Positions 1-8,891 are shown, numbered from the stretch's first letter. The stretch is DNA of 64,000 nucleotides from Bacteroidota bacterium (GCA_023424395.1 JAFADY010000037.1:11404-75403), one strand, 5' to 3'. A program made the numbers and translations. The notes: a model not told the origin generated them from the sequence alone.

Positions 1-189
1 CGCTCTGAAGCCGAAGGCATTTCGATGGATGAATACGAACAGAAAGCTATTCAGGATTTTCCGAACAAACGGTATATGGATCCGCAGGAATTAGGCGATT
101 TGGTGTGTTTCTTGTGCTCCGAAAGCGCGAAATCGATAAACGGAGCAACAATTCCCATTGATGGGGGAATGTTGAGTGGGTTGTTGTAA
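1..189 (+). CDS. SDR-family oxidoreductase, C-terminal part
   Basis: The open frame enters at the left edge of the window and ends in TAA. Its 62 residues are the C-terminus of a classical short-chain dehydrogenase/reductase. The PQELGDLVCFLCS helix is followed by SINGATIPIDGGM, which is the usual SDR ending that packs against the NAD(P) domain. The catalytic Tyr-x3-Lys and the Rossmann motif lie outside the window, so the substrate cannot be named. It reads in the same direction as the barrel protein that follows 83 bp downstream. Confidence 0.85.
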   Translation, partial: RSEAEGISMDEYEQKAIQDFPNKRYMDPQELGDLVCFLCSESAKSINGATIPIDGGMLSGLL

Positions 190-242
190 AATCCACTTGC
201 GAAGCTAAACTTAAATTTTTACTATCTTAAATTATAAATTCC

Positions 243-250
243 TATCTTTA
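243..250 (+). promoter_or_regulatory. Putative -7 box (TATCTTTA)
   Basis: One mismatch to the Bacteroidota -7 element TAnnTTTG, 22 bp before the ATG of the barrel protein. No convincing -33 TTTG is visible. Weak call. Confidence 0.35.
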
Positions 251-272
251 CCAATTAAAACTTCAATTCCTG

Positions 273-1340
273 ATGAAACGAAGATTATTGCTTTTGTTTT
301 CTGTTTTTTTAAGTTACTTTCCTGCTCACGCGCAAGAATACAATTGGGGGGTGAATTTCGATTATTTTTTCGATAATACCGAATATGGCAAATCTTCTCA
401 TATGGATTCTGAAACCATGAACGGTATTTGGATAGCTCCTATCGGTAGCATAATTTGGGACAACCGCCATTCGGTGAATGCCGGGGTTAATCTCTTGAAA
501 ATTCCCGGAATGGAAATGGTTATTGACAAAGCACACGTAACCATGTATTATCAGTATAAAACCGATAAAATTCTTTTCAGGGCAGGTTCTTTTTCACGCA
601 GAGATGTGTTGGGTAATTACAACAATTTCTTCTTCAAAGATTCGGTTAATAATTTCATGCCGTTAATGCAAGGTATTTTCTGGCAAATGGGAAATAACGA
701 TAATTTTTTTAATGCTTGGTTCGACAGAACCGGTTATGCCACTCCAACCAAACGCGAGCATTTTTTTGTGGGATTGTCGGGTAAATTTTCGAGAGGTCTA
801 TTTTTTGCCGATTTTCAATCGTATATGTTTCATTATTCAAATACAAGGCCTTCAACTCCGGGACTGGGAGTAAGCGAAAATTTACAAATGCAAGCATCTG
901 TCGGATTGCAATATGCCCATCAAAACAGTCTCTTAGGATTAATTTCTGTTGGAACATTACTTGGTTACGAAAGAGACCGTCGTTTTGAGAACGAATTTTA
1001 TAAACCGGTTGGTTTCGTTATGAGAGGCGACTTGGAATACGCAGGCATCGGGACAAGAAATATTTTGTATGTGGGCGACAACAGACAACGATTGGCCGAT
1101 ACATCCGGCAGTGAATTATACTGGGGAACACAATTTCTCAGAGAAAAGTTTTACCTCGAAAATGAATGGTACATCCGTTTGATAGAATCAGAAAGAATAA
1201 AAGCGCGGTTCAATTGTAACCTGCATTTTTCAGAAGGCAATGTTATGTTTCAGCAAATGCTTACCGTATCGGCCTCCATTGGAAACTCCATCGGAAATTC
1301 AAAAATAGTTTATCCCTGGATGGAAATATTCGGCCTCTAA
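273..1340 (+). CDS. Predicted outer-membrane beta-barrel protein
   Basis: 355 residues with a Sec signal peptide at about 1-20 (MKRRLLLLF..., cleavage near AHA-QE). The mature part is a series of short amphipathic strands rich in aromatic residues (WGVNFDYFF, FFVGLSGKFSRGLFFADFQSYMFHY, LYWGTQFLREKFYLENEWYIRL). This is the pattern of a porin-like or transporter-like barrel. No family-defining motif was recognised, so the cargo is unknown. It lies 83 bp after an SDR gene and 15 bp before ligA. The neighbouring ligA is probably only a chance operon partner. Confidence 0.7.
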   Translation: MKRRLLLLFSVFLSYFPAHAQEYNWGVNFDYFFDNTEYGKSSHMDSETMNGIWIAPIGSIIWDNRHSVNAGVNLLKIPGMEMVIDKAHVTMYYQYKTDKILFRAGSFSRRDVLGNYNNFFFKDSVNNFMPLMQGIFWQMGNNDNFFNAWFDRTGYATPTKREHFFVGLSGKFSRGLFFADFQSYMFHYSNTRPSTPGLGVSENLQMQASVGLQYAHQNSLLGLISVGTLLGYERDRRFENEFYKPVGFVMRGDLEYAGIGTRNILYVGDNRQRLADTSGSELYWGTQFLREKFYLENEWYIRLIESERIKARFNCNLHFSEGNVMFQQMLTVSASIGNSIGNSKIVYPWMEIFGL

Positions 1341-1355
1341 ATGTAAAAACAAAAA

Positions 1356-3389
1356 ATGAACGATTTATTTAACAATAATCCATCCCAATCTTCAGCTGAT
1401 TTAAAGATAATAGAAGAACTCCGCCGTAAATTGCACGAGCATAATTACAATTACTATGTATTATCTCAACCAACGATTTCTGATTTCGAATTCGATGCGC
1501 TGATGCGCCAACTCATAGAGTTGGAAGAAGCACATCCCGAATATTACGATCCGAACTCGCCTTCTGTGCGCGTGGGAAGTGACATTAACAAAAACTTTGT
1601 TCAGGAGAAACATCGCTACCCGATGTTATCGTTACAAAATACCTACTCAGAAGCGGAAGTAACTGAATTTTACAACAGGGTAAAACGTACTTTGAATGAA
1701 GATTTCGAAGTTGTTTGCGAGCTTAAATACGATGGCACGTCCATTTCTCTTATCTACGAAAACAAAAAGCTCTCAAAGGCCATTACACGCGGCGACGGTA
1801 AACAAGGCGATGATGTAACGGCTAACGTGAGAACGATCCGAAGCGTACCGCTTATCTTGAAAGGCGATGATGTGCCTGGATATGTTGAAGTGAGGGGAGA
1901 GATCATGATGCCTTGGAGCGTTTTTGAGGAGTTAAATAAAGAACGTGAAGAACAAGAAGAACCGTTGTTCGCCAATCCGCGAAATGCTGCATCGGGAACG
2001 CTGAAGATGCAAGACTCAAAAATAGTCGCTTCCCGTAAATTGGATTCCTACATGTATTATTTGTTGGGAGAAAATTTGCCTACCGATAGCCATTTCGAAA
2101 ATATGAAAATAGCCCAAAAGTGGGGATTACGGGTTTCCGAAGCGATAAAAAAATGCAAAACACTTGATGAGGTTTTCGAGTTTCTTAAACATTGGAATAT
2201 AGAACGAAAAAACCTTCCGGTAGCTACTGATGGCGTTGTACTGAAAGTGGATTCACTTTCACAGCAACGCAATCTCGGCTCCACTTCCAAGTTCCCCCGA
2301 TGGTCGATAGCGTATAAATTCAACGCCGAACAAGCCATCACAAGGCTCCAATCCGTTTCTTATCAAGTTGGCCGTACCGGCGCGATAACGCCTGTTGCCA
2401 ATCTCGATCCCGTACTGCTTTCCGGCACTACTGTTAAACGGGCTTCCTTATACAACGAAGACGCCATATTGGCGTTGGATTTACATATCGGAGATATGGT
2501 TTATGTGGAAAAAGGCGGCGAAATAATACCCAAAATTACCGGAGTTGATAAAGAAGCCCGTTTTATGGTGGGCGATAAATTTACTTTTGCGAAACGTTGT
2601 CCCGATTGTGGTGCTACATTGGTTCGCAACGAAGATGAAGCAGTGCATTACTGTCCGAATTCCGAAAGTTGCCCACCTCAAATAAAAGGCAGAATTGAGC
2701 ATTTTGTTACCCGCAAAGCAATGAATATTGCCATTGGCCCGGAAACCATTAATTTATTGTACGATAAAAATCTTATTAGAGATGCGGCCGATCTTTACGA
2801 TTTGCGTTTTGATGATCTGATTCATTTGGAAAGATGGGCGGAGACAAGCGCCAATAATCTTTTAACGAGTATAGAAAAATCGAAATCCGTTTCTTACGAA
2901 CGGGTATTATTTGCTCTCGGGATCCGTTATGTGGGCGAAACGGTAGCACAAAAATTAGCGCAGGCCTTCCCCAATATCGATTTACTGGCTCAGGCAAACA
3001 TAGAACAACTTACATTGGTTGAGGAAATTGGCGACCGAATTGCCCAAAGTGTTAAGGATTACTTCTCGAACGAAGTATTTATCAAATTTATCGGACGATT
3101 AAAAGAAAAAAATCTTCAATTCTCGCTTTCAGAAGATATTTTAGCCAAAAAAACGGATAAATTAAAGGGCTTGACAATTGTTATCAGCGGGACTTTCGAT
3201 TTGCATTCTCGAGATGAATACAAAGCCATGATTTTGCAAAACGGCGGAAAAAACAGCGGTTCGGTATCGAAAAATACAGATTTCATACTAGCCGGAGACA
3301 ATATGGGACCCGGAAAATTAGAAAAAGCAGAAAAATTAGGCGTAAAAATTATAAATGAGCAAGATTTTTTAAAAATGGTAGAACAATAA
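1356..3389 (+). CDS. ligA: NAD-dependent DNA ligase LigA
   Basis: LigA seals nicks in DNA during replication and repair, using NAD+ as AMP donor. At 677 residues it has normal family length. The adenylation motif KYDG starts at Lys124, the residue that takes up AMP. The NTase domain (about 75-320) is followed by the OB fold, a four-cysteine zinc finger (CPDCGAT...CPNSESCPP), helix-hairpin-helix repeats (about 480-580) and a C-terminal BRCT domain (LKGLTIVISGTFDLHSRDEY...). All catalytic parts appear present. The start is the only plausible one, 15 bp after the barrel gene. Confidence 0.98.
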   Translation: MNDLFNNNPSQSSADLKIIEELRRKLHEHNYNYYVLSQPTISDFEFDALMRQLIELEEAHPEYYDPNSPSVRVGSDINKNFVQEKHRYPMLSLQNTYSEAEVTEFYNRVKRTLNEDFEVVCELKYDGTSISLIYENKKLSKAITRGDGKQGDDVTANVRTIRSVPLILKGDDVPGYVEVRGEIMMPWSVFEELNKEREEQEEPLFANPRNAASGTLKMQDSKIVASRKLDSYMYYLLGENLPTDSHFENMKIAQKWGLRVSEAIKKCKTLDEVFEFLKHWNIERKNLPVATDGVVLKVDSLSQQRNLGSTSKFPRWSIAYKFNAEQAITRLQSVSYQVGRTGAITPVANLDPVLLSGTTVKRASLYNEDAILALDLHIGDMVYVEKGGEIIPKITGVDKEARFMVGDKFTFAKRCPDCGATLVRNEDEAVHYCPNSESCPPQIKGRIEHFVTRKAMNIAIGPETINLLYDKNLIRDAADLYDLRFDDLIHLERWAETSANNLLTSIEKSKSVSYERVLFALGIRYVGETVAQKLAQAFPNIDLLAQANIEQLTLVEEIGDRIAQSVKDYFSNEVFIKFIGRLKEKNLQFSLSEDILAKKTDKLKGLTIVISGTFDLHSRDEYKAMILQNGGKNSGSVSKNTDFILAGDNMGPGKLEKAEKLGVKIINEQDFLKMVEQ

Positions 3390-3405
3390 ATTTTAAAAAT
3401 TGTTA

Positions 3406-3413
3406 TATCTTTG
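3406..3413 (+). promoter_or_regulatory. Putative promoter -7 box TATCTTTG
   Basis: Exact TAnnTTTG match, 57 bp before the ATG of the coiled-coil lipoprotein and just after the ligA stop. The -33 region is weak. Confidence 0.6.
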
Positions 3414-3470
3414 TAGCGCAAAATAATTCGTTTTATTTTGTAAAATTACGTTTAATTAAAAAAGGAAATT

Positions 3471-3989
3471 ATGAAAATCAAAAATTTAACTAAATCGGTT
3501 ATGATTGTTGCTCTATTAGGAGCAGTTACATTGTCTTCTTGCGACAACACGAAACAAAATCGGAACACTACAGACGTTGACACTGCAGCGGTAGTTATTC
3601 AAAATGACGATGTTGTAACACGTAAAGATTTTTCTGTTTACACCTACGAAGACAGAGAAAGAGTTGTAACAGAAGCCAATAGCGAATTAGACAGAATGGA
3701 GCAAAACATTGCTGAAAGAAAAGCCAGATTAGAAGCAGAATCGGCTCAAATGACTGCGGAAGCAAGAGCTGATTATGAAAGAAGAATTGCTGAACTCGAA
3801 AGAGAAAGAGACGAATTCAGAGCTGAAGTTGACAAAGTACAAAATAGTACTGCAGAGAACTGGGAACAACTTAGAAGAGACATCGGTAATGCTTATGACA
3901 GAGCAGCTGCCGGCGTTGAAAGAGGTTGGGAAAACTTCAAAGACGGAGTAGAAAAAGCCGCTAACGATGTAGAAGACGCAGTACAATAA
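3471..3989 (+). CDS. Small coiled-coil lipoprotein
   Basis: 172 residues. The type II signal peptide ends in the lipobox LSSC with Cys at about 24, so the protein is probably lipid-anchored in the cell envelope. After a Thr/Asn-rich linker, residues about 60-130 form a charged heptad helix (ERVVTEANSELDRMEQNIAERKARLEAES...). The end has a YtxH/apolipoprotein-like helix (NAYDRAAAGVERGWENFKDGVEKAANDVEDA). Similar small proteins in Bacteroidota have no known function. It has its own promoter box and a terminator, so it is monocistronic. Confidence 0.8.
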   Translation: MKIKNLTKSVMIVALLGAVTLSSCDNTKQNRNTTDVDTAAVVIQNDDVVTRKDFSVYTYEDRERVVTEANSELDRMEQNIAERKARLEAESAQMTAEARADYERRIAELERERDEFRAEVDKVQNSTAENWEQLRRDIGNAYDRAAAGVERGWENFKDGVEKAANDVEDAVQ

Positions 3990-4010
3990 TAGTCTTAAGC
4001 AAAAATTACG

Positions 4011-4039
4011 AAAAAGGGAGTTAAAAACTCCCTTTTTTA
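4011..4039. terminator. Bidirectional intrinsic terminator
   Basis: AAAAAGGGAGT / ACTCCCTTTTTT hairpin with an A-run on one side and a T-run on the other. It lies between the lipoprotein gene (+) and the U32 gene (-), which converge on it. Confidence 0.85.
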
Positions 4040-5308
4040 TTATCTCTCATGAGCAGTTCCGCGTCGTTCTGCTTTTACCATTTTGTAAAGTTGGTCGTTG
4101 GGACGGATTTTTTCGGGAGTTTTTATAGAAAAAAATTGTCCTTTACTGGCTTGCGATACCGGCTTTAAATCTACCCGTATATCTTTGGCTTTCAGGAAAA
4201 CTGCTCCTGTAGTGGGCCCGGTAATTAGTAGTTCGTCGCCCTCATTTACAGGTTGCGCCTCCACTAAAAATTCGCCTACGCTCAGATTTCCAAAAAATTT
4301 AATGGCTTTGCCCACATATACTTTTCGTTTTGTTGCTCCAGAGCCGTAACGATGTGTCCACTCGCCGAGGCGTTGTCCCAGATAATATCCGTCCCAAAAC
4401 CCCCGATTGAAAACCGCTGCCAGTTTTTCGTTCCAAATATCTATTTTTTTCTTTGTGAAATTATCGTTGCAATAAGCTTCGATAGCTTCTTTATAACATG
4501 AAGTTACAACACGCACATATTCGGGGCCGCGTGCACGCCCCTCGATTTTGAAAACCCGAACGCCCGCATCCATCATTTTATTCATAAAATGAATGGTTTT
4601 TAGGTCTTTCGGCGACATGATGTATTCATTGTCGATTTCAAGTTCAATTTCGCTGTCTTTGTCTTTAACTATATATCCGCGTCGGCAAATTTGGTTGCAC
4701 GCCCCGCGGTTTGCCGATAAATCCTTTTCGTGAAGGCTTAGATAGCATTTTCCCGAAACTGCCATGCACAGCGCTCCGTGCGCAAACATTTCGATTCTGA
4801 TGAGTTCACCCGAAGGGCCTTTTATTCGTTGTTCGGTAATATCCTTATGAATAGCCGCAACTTGATCCAGATTAAGTTCACGAGCCAAAACCACCACATC
4901 GGCAAATTGGGCGTAAAACTTCAGAGAATCGGTATTGGTAATATTTAGCTGCGTGGATAAATGAACTTCCACGCCAATGCTTCGCGCATACATCATCACA
5001 GCTACATCTGCCGCAATTATTGCCGAGAGTCGGGCTTCCTTGGCAGCATCCACAACACGGCGCATTAATTCCATATCGTTGTTATAGATAATGGTATTAA
5101 CCGTGAGGTAGCTCTTAATACCGTTTTCTTTGCATATTTCGGCAATTTTGTGCAAGTCTTCGATGGTGAAATTATTAGAAGATTTGGCGCGCATATTTAA
5201 TCCTTCTATGCCGAAATAAATGGAATCTGCCCCGCCCTGAATGGCCGCCATTAACGATTCGTAAGAACCAGCAGGCGACATAATTTCATAATCCTGAATA
5301 TTTTTCAT
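4040..5308 (-). CDS. U32 peptidase-family protein (TrhP/YegQ-like)
   Basis: 422 residues from the chosen start MKNIQDYEIMSPAGS. A longer in-frame start at 5341 is rejected because it falls inside the -7 box at 5339-5346. The U32 core opens with the usual LxSPAGxxExLxAAIxGGADSIYFG segment. The cysteine cluster GALCMAVSGKCYLS...GACNQICRRGY is that of bacterial U32 proteins in which the cysteines bind an iron-sulfur cluster. In Escherichia coli and Bacillus the relatives TrhP/TrhO act in prephenate-dependent 5-hydroxyuridine formation on tRNA, rather than as proteases. The C-terminal U32 beta-barrel is present. Assignment to tRNA hydroxylation is inferred from the family. Confidence 0.88.
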   Translation of the reverse strand: MKNIQDYEIMSPAGSYESLMAAIQGGADSIYFGIEGLNMRAKSSNNFTIEDLHKIAEICKENGIKSYLTVNTIIYNNDMELMRRVVDAAKEARLSAIIAADVAVMMYARSIGVEVHLSTQLNITNTDSLKFYAQFADVVVLARELNLDQVAAIHKDITEQRIKGPSGELIRIEMFAHGALCMAVSGKCYLSLHEKDLSANRGACNQICRRGYIVKDKDSEIELEIDNEYIMSPKDLKTIHFMNKMMDAGVRVFKIEGRARGPEYVRVVTSCYKEAIEAYCNDNFTKKKIDIWNEKLAAVFNRGFWDGYYLGQRLGEWTHRYGSGATKRKVYVGKAIKFFGNLSVGEFLVEAQPVNEGDELLITGPTTGAVFLKAKDIRVDLKPVSQASKGQFFSIKTPEKIRPNDQLYKMVKAERRGTAHER

Positions 5309-5338
5309 TCTAAAACTGTCAAGCTGTAATTTGAGTTG

Positions 5339-5346
5339 CAAAATTA
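5339..5346 (-). promoter_or_regulatory. Putative -7 box (TAATTTTG) for the U32 gene
   Basis: Read on the minus strand it fits TAnnTTTG, 31 bp upstream of the ATG at 5308. It makes the longer start at 5341 untenable. Confidence 0.5.
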
Positions 5347-5440
5347 CAAAAAAATAAACAGGTTAAAAAATGGACTTTTCGCAAACTATTTAAATCGATA
5401 ATACGTTAATTGTAAGGATATAAAAATCAATGTAAAAATT

Positions 5441-6361
5441 ATGAATAACAAACATCTTTTACTCTTCGCTATAACTTTGTTGTTTGTATCGTGCGGAAGC
5501 CGGAAAAATGCACTTCCTCCGGATAGTGTTTACACAAAAAATGAGCAGGCTATGTTGTACGAGTATCCTAAATTAAACGGATATCATGCACAAGTAATAA
5601 AAGTGGATCCGCGTGAATCGGAAGATAGGCTGAAAATACAAATTGTGCCCGGCAAACAAATGGAGATCGATTGCAACAAACACGGTTTACAGGGAAAATA
5701 CGAACGCAAAATGCTTGGAAATGGCGATACCTATTTCGTGTTTCTCTCAAAAGGAGAAGTGTTTTCTACAAAGATGGGATGCCCTGATAATACCAAAAGA
5801 ATGTCTTTCGTTCCCGGCCCCACAATTTTTACTCCTTACAACAGCGCTCGTCCGTTTGTTGTTTACACGCCAACCGGTGTTGGTTTGAAATATCGTATTT
5901 GGGAAGCGGATGAAACACTATATAATGTCAGTAACAAAATAGACTCATCCGTTAAAACCGATGCTGCTGATCTATTAAAAGCGTTTCCCGAATCGCTGCC
6001 GGGATATGACAGATATGTACTGTTATTAACTCCCTTATCTGAAAATCAGCAAACTACTGAAATGAAAGTAGAAATAATTCCCGGGAAGAACGAAAGGGTG
6101 GATTGCAACAAACATACATTGAACGGCAAATTGAGAACCGAAACTGTAGAAGGTTGGGGATTGGAATATTTGGTTTTCGATTCCGATGGAAAATACGCTT
6201 CAACCCGCATGGGATGCCCCGATCAAAAACTTTCGGAAGAATTTATATTTGGACAAACACAAACCATTTCATACAATAGCGATGTTCCCACCGTTATCTT
6301 TGTGCCTAAAGGTTTTCAAGCAAAGTATCGGGTTTGGAAAAGCCCTGCGATTGTTTTGTAA
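5441..6361 (+). CDS. Tandem double-ecotin lipoprotein (serine protease inhibitor)
   Basis: 306 residues: lipoprotein signal with lipobox LFVSC (Cys18), then two complete ecotin domains at about 36-157 and 181-303. Ecotin is a periplasmic or secreted inhibitor of trypsin-fold (S1) serine proteases. Each domain keeps the family landmarks: a V/IDCNKH segment (Cys78, Cys222), the reactive loop STxMGCPD (Cys114, Cys259, which should pair with the former cysteines), and a YNS...P...YR(I/V)W end. Escherichia coli ecotin has Met at P1. Here the aligned P1 residues are Lys111 and Arg256, which suggests trypsin-like targets. Single-domain ecotins dimerise by swapping C-terminal strands, so this fusion may form an internal pseudo-dimer. 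No operon partner is seen. Confidence 0.92.
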   Translation: MNNKHLLLFAITLLFVSCGSRKNALPPDSVYTKNEQAMLYEYPKLNGYHAQVIKVDPRESEDRLKIQIVPGKQMEIDCNKHGLQGKYERKMLGNGDTYFVFLSKGEVFSTKMGCPDNTKRMSFVPGPTIFTPYNSARPFVVYTPTGVGLKYRIWEADETLYNVSNKIDSSVKTDAADLLKAFPESLPGYDRYVLLLTPLSENQQTTEMKVEIIPGKNERVDCNKHTLNGKLRTETVEGWGLEYLVFDSDGKYASTRMGCPDQKLSEEFIFGQTQTISYNSDVPTVIFVPKGFQAKYRVWKSPAIVL

Positions 6362-6410
6362 AAATTTATCCTTTTAGAAATTGTTTTTCGTATTTAATTC
6401 CGGCTATCGT

Positions 6411-6441
6411 TTTGGAATTAAAGTATTTTATCGTATCTTTG
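6411..6441 (+). promoter_or_regulatory. Promoter of the ribosomal operon (TTTG-N19-TATCTTTG)
   Basis: TTTG at 6411-6414, a 19-bp spacer and TATCTTTG at 6434-6441. This is a textbook primary-sigma promoter for Bacteroidota and the best in the window. It sits 55 bp before rpsF. Confidence 0.85.
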
Positions 6442-6496
6442 CCGTCCGAAAAATTAAGTTTTTTCGATTAACCAATTAATAATTAATAATTTTAGT

Positions 6497-6913
6497 ATGA
6501 ACAATTACGAAACCGTTTTCATTTTGACTCCCGTTTTGTCTGATGCACAGATGAAGGAAGCGGTTGAAAAATTCAAAACCCTCCTCACAGATCAAGGAGC
6601 CGAAATTGTAAACGAAGAAAATTGGGGATTGCGTAAATTGGCATATCCCATCGACAAAAAAACGACCGGATTCTACAACTTTATAGAATATAACGCAGAT
6701 CCGACCGTTGTTGACAAGTTGGAAATTAACTTCCGCCGCGACGAACGTGTTATTCGCTTTTTAACAATTAAGCAAGATAAATTTGCACTGGAATATGCCG
6801 AAAAGAGAAGAAATAACAAAAACGGCAAAAAACAGGAAGCTCGCGCACAGGAGCCCGTAAAAGAAACCGTGGAAGCTGAAAAAGAAGTTGAATCAGAAGA
6901 AAAGGAGGATTAA
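6497..6913 (+). CDS. rpsF: 30S ribosomal protein S6
   Basis: 138 residues. The S6 fold covers about 1-95 (MNNYETVFILTPVLSDAQMKEAVEKF..., FIEYNADPTVVDKLEINFRRDERVIRFLTI). S6 binds the central domain of 16S rRNA together with S18, which is encoded next. A charged Lys/Glu-rich tail of about 40 residues (NKNGKKQEARAQEP...) extends the protein beyond the core and ends in EEKED. The three genes rpsF-rpsR-rplI are tightly packed with no ssb between S6 and S18, as is usual in this phylum. Confidence 0.98.
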   Translation: MNNYETVFILTPVLSDAQMKEAVEKFKTLLTDQGAEIVNEENWGLRKLAYPIDKKTTGFYNFIEYNADPTVVDKLEINFRRDERVIRFLTIKQDKFALEYAEKRRNNKNGKKQEARAQEPVKETVEAEKEVESEEKED

Positions 6914-6916
6914 AAA

Positions 6917-7183
6917 ATGGCTAAACAATCAGAAATCAGATATTTAACGCCTGTATCGGTAGATGTTAAAAAGAAAAAATATTGCCGTTTCAAAAAGAAC
7001 GGAATCAAATACATCGATTACAAAGACCCTGAATTTTTGAAAAAATTCCTGAACGAACAAGGCAAAATTTTACCGCGTAGAATTACCGGCACATCATTGA
7101 AGTTTCAACGCCGCGTTGCGCAAGCAGTTAAACGTGCACGCCACATAGCTTTGCTTCCGTACGTAACCGATTTAATGAAATAA
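6917..7183 (+). CDS. rpsR: 30S ribosomal protein S18
   Basis: 88 residues with the S18 signature KKKKYCRFKKNGIKYIDYKD...LLKKFLNEQGKILPRRITGTSLKFQRRVAQAVKRARHIALLPY in outline. It pairs with S6 on the platform of the small subunit. It begins 3 bp after the rpsF stop, so translation is probably coupled. Confidence 0.98.
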   Translation: MAKQSEIRYLTPVSVDVKKKKYCRFKKNGIKYIDYKDPEFLKKFLNEQGKILPRRITGTSLKFQRRVAQAVKRARHIALLPYVTDLMK

Positions 7184-7196
7184 GGAGGAAAGAAAA

Positions 7197-7640
7197 ATGG
7201 AAGTAATTTTAAAAGAAGATATCCTTAGCTTAGGCTACAAAGACGATGTAGTGAACGTGAAACGCGGTTATGCCCGCAACTACCTTATTCCGCAAGGAAA
7301 AGCGATTATCGCGAGTGAATCGGCTAAAAAAGTAATGAGCGAGAATTTGAAACAACGTGCCCACAAACTCGAAAAAGTAAAAGCCGACGCGCAAGCATTG
7401 GCAGATAAAATGGAAGGCGTAACCTTAACAATTGGCGCTAAAACAAGTTCCACCGGAACAATTTTCGGTTCGGTTACCAACATCCAGATCGCTGACGCAC
7501 TTAAAGAAAAAGGTTTCGATGTTGATAGAAAATTAATCGTTATCAAAGACCAAGTAAAAGAAGTAGGAAATTACAACGCCATCGCTAAACTTCACAAAGA
7601 AGTTTCGGTGGATATTCCTTTCGAAGTGGTTGCCGAATAA
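7197..7640 (+). CDS. rplI: 50S ribosomal protein L9
   Basis: 147 residues: N-terminal rRNA-binding domain (MEVILKEDILSLGYKDDVVNVKRGYARNYLIPQGKAI), the long connecting helix and the C-terminal domain. L9 sits at the base of the L1 stalk and helps keep the reading frame. A strong purine-rich ribosome site (AAGGAGG) lies just before the ATG. Last gene of the ribosomal operon. Confidence 0.98.
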   Translation: MEVILKEDILSLGYKDDVVNVKRGYARNYLIPQGKAIIASESAKKVMSENLKQRAHKLEKVKADAQALADKMEGVTLTIGAKTSSTGTIFGSVTNIQIADALKEKGFDVDRKLIVIKDQVKEVGNYNAIAKLHKEVSVDIPFEVVAE

Positions 7641-7663
7641 GGATTACGGAAAGCCATCTAATT

Positions 7664-7707
7664 TTAGTGCATAAACCACATTTTGAATCCTGAGGGTTGT
7701 GCACTAA
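7664..7707 (+). terminator. Possible terminator or stem-loop after rplI
   Basis: TTAGTGCA and TGCACTAA can pair around a loop of about 28 nt that may pair further (AACC/GGTT), followed by TTTAAA. There is no long T-run, so termination is only plausible. Confidence 0.4.
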
Positions 7708-7786
7708 TTTAAACGCTCGCAGCAAGCAGGAATAAGCATTAACGCCTTCACACAGGGTACGCTTTCAAAAGCAGTCATGTAAAAAT

Positions 7787-8800
7787 ATGACACAAAAGAA
7801 AATCCTTATTACCGGAGCAAGCGGTTTCATCGGCAGCACAGCGGTTGACAAAGCGTTGAAGTTAGGTTATGAAGTATGGGCGGGTATTCGCGCGAGCAGC
7901 AGCCGGAAATATTTGCTGGATGAACGTATTCATTTTATCGATCTGAATTATTCAGATAAACAGAAGTTGACTGCGCAACTACGGGAATTTACCGCGCAAA
8001 ACGGTCGACTCAATGCTATCGTTCACATCGCCGGCATCACAAAAGCAGTAAAAAAATCGGATTTTGACGGTGTCAATTATTTGCACGTGAAAAATTTGGC
8101 AGATGCGCTTATCGAAACCGATTCCATACCGACCACTTTTGTTTTCATGAGCACCTTGGGCGCAGTAGGATCGGGTGATGAAAAAAACTACACGCCTCTT
8201 CCCTGCGATGCCGAACCCAACCCCAATACCGCATACGGCAAAAGCAAACTGAAAGCCGAAAATTATATTAAAAGTATTGACGGATTTCCTTACGTCATTC
8301 TTCGCCCTACGGGCGTTTACGGCCCGCGCGACAAAGATTACCTGATACTGATGCGCGCCGTAAAAAGCGGTTTAAACGTTGGAGCTGGTTTTCGCAAACA
8401 AATACTCACCTTTATTTTTGTAGAGGATTTGGTAAATATTATTTTCGATTGTATCGACAAAGCTATTTACCGAAAAGAATACAACGTAACCGACGGCGAT
8501 ATTTACACCGATGCCGAATTTAATTCCATTGTACAGCAAATATTGCAGAAAAAACGTGTAATGCGGTTGAAAGTGCCGTTGTGGTTGGTAAAACCGGCAG
8601 CATTTTTGAGCGAGAAAATTTTCGGAATAATGAGCAAGCCCACAACTTTCAATTCCGATAAATACAAAATAATGAAACAACGCAATTGGTCGTGCGACAT
8701 AACTCCGCTACGCACGGATTTGGACTTTTCGCCGCGCTTCCCTTTAAAAAAAGGAGTGGAAAAAACCGTGAAATGGTATAAGGAAAATGGATGGTTGTAG
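7787..8800 (+). CDS. NAD(P)-dependent epimerase/dehydratase (extended SDR)
   Basis: 337 residues. Rossmann motif GASGFIG at 10-16 (GxxGxxG) and the catalytic Tyr150-x3-Lys154 (AYGKSK). The motif LRPTGVYGPRDKDYL is that of extended SDRs such as UDP-sugar epimerases and 3-beta-hydroxysteroid dehydrogenase-like proteins. The cofactor site is complete and the substrate is unknown. It stands alone between rplI and dapB, with a 146-bp upstream gap and no clear promoter box. Confidence 0.88.
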   Translation: MTQKKILITGASGFIGSTAVDKALKLGYEVWAGIRASSSRKYLLDERIHFIDLNYSDKQKLTAQLREFTAQNGRLNAIVHIAGITKAVKKSDFDGVNYLHVKNLADALIETDSIPTTFVFMSTLGAVGSGDEKNYTPLPCDAEPNPNTAYGKSKLKAENYIKSIDGFPYVILRPTGVYGPRDKDYLILMRAVKSGLNVGAGFRKQILTFIFVEDLVNIIFDCIDKAIYRKEYNVTDGDIYTDAEFNSIVQQILQKKRVMRLKVPLWLVKPAAFLSEKIFGIMSKPTTFNSDKYKIMKQRNWSCDITPLRTDLDFSPRFPLKKGVEKTVKWYKENGWL

Positions 8801-8862
8801 CACAGTTTTAACATTTTAAGAACTAATAACGCGCACAAAATCACTTAACATTCATTTTTTTA

Positions 8863-8870
8863 TATCTTTG
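8863..8870 (+). promoter_or_regulatory. Putative -7 box TATCTTTG for dapB
   Basis: Exact TAnnTTTG, 21 bp before the dapB ATG. It probably starts the dapB-lepB transcript. Confidence 0.65.
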
Positions 8871-8891
8871 TCGCTCAAAAACAGGTAAGTT

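Noticed and set aside
4040..5341. U32 gene starting at 5341
   Set aside because: That start lies inside the probable -7 box. The start at 5308 fits the family N-terminus.
5441..6361. Duplication artefact in the ecotin gene
   Set aside because: The two domains differ throughout (different P1, linker and loop residues), so they are an old duplication and not an assembly repeat.
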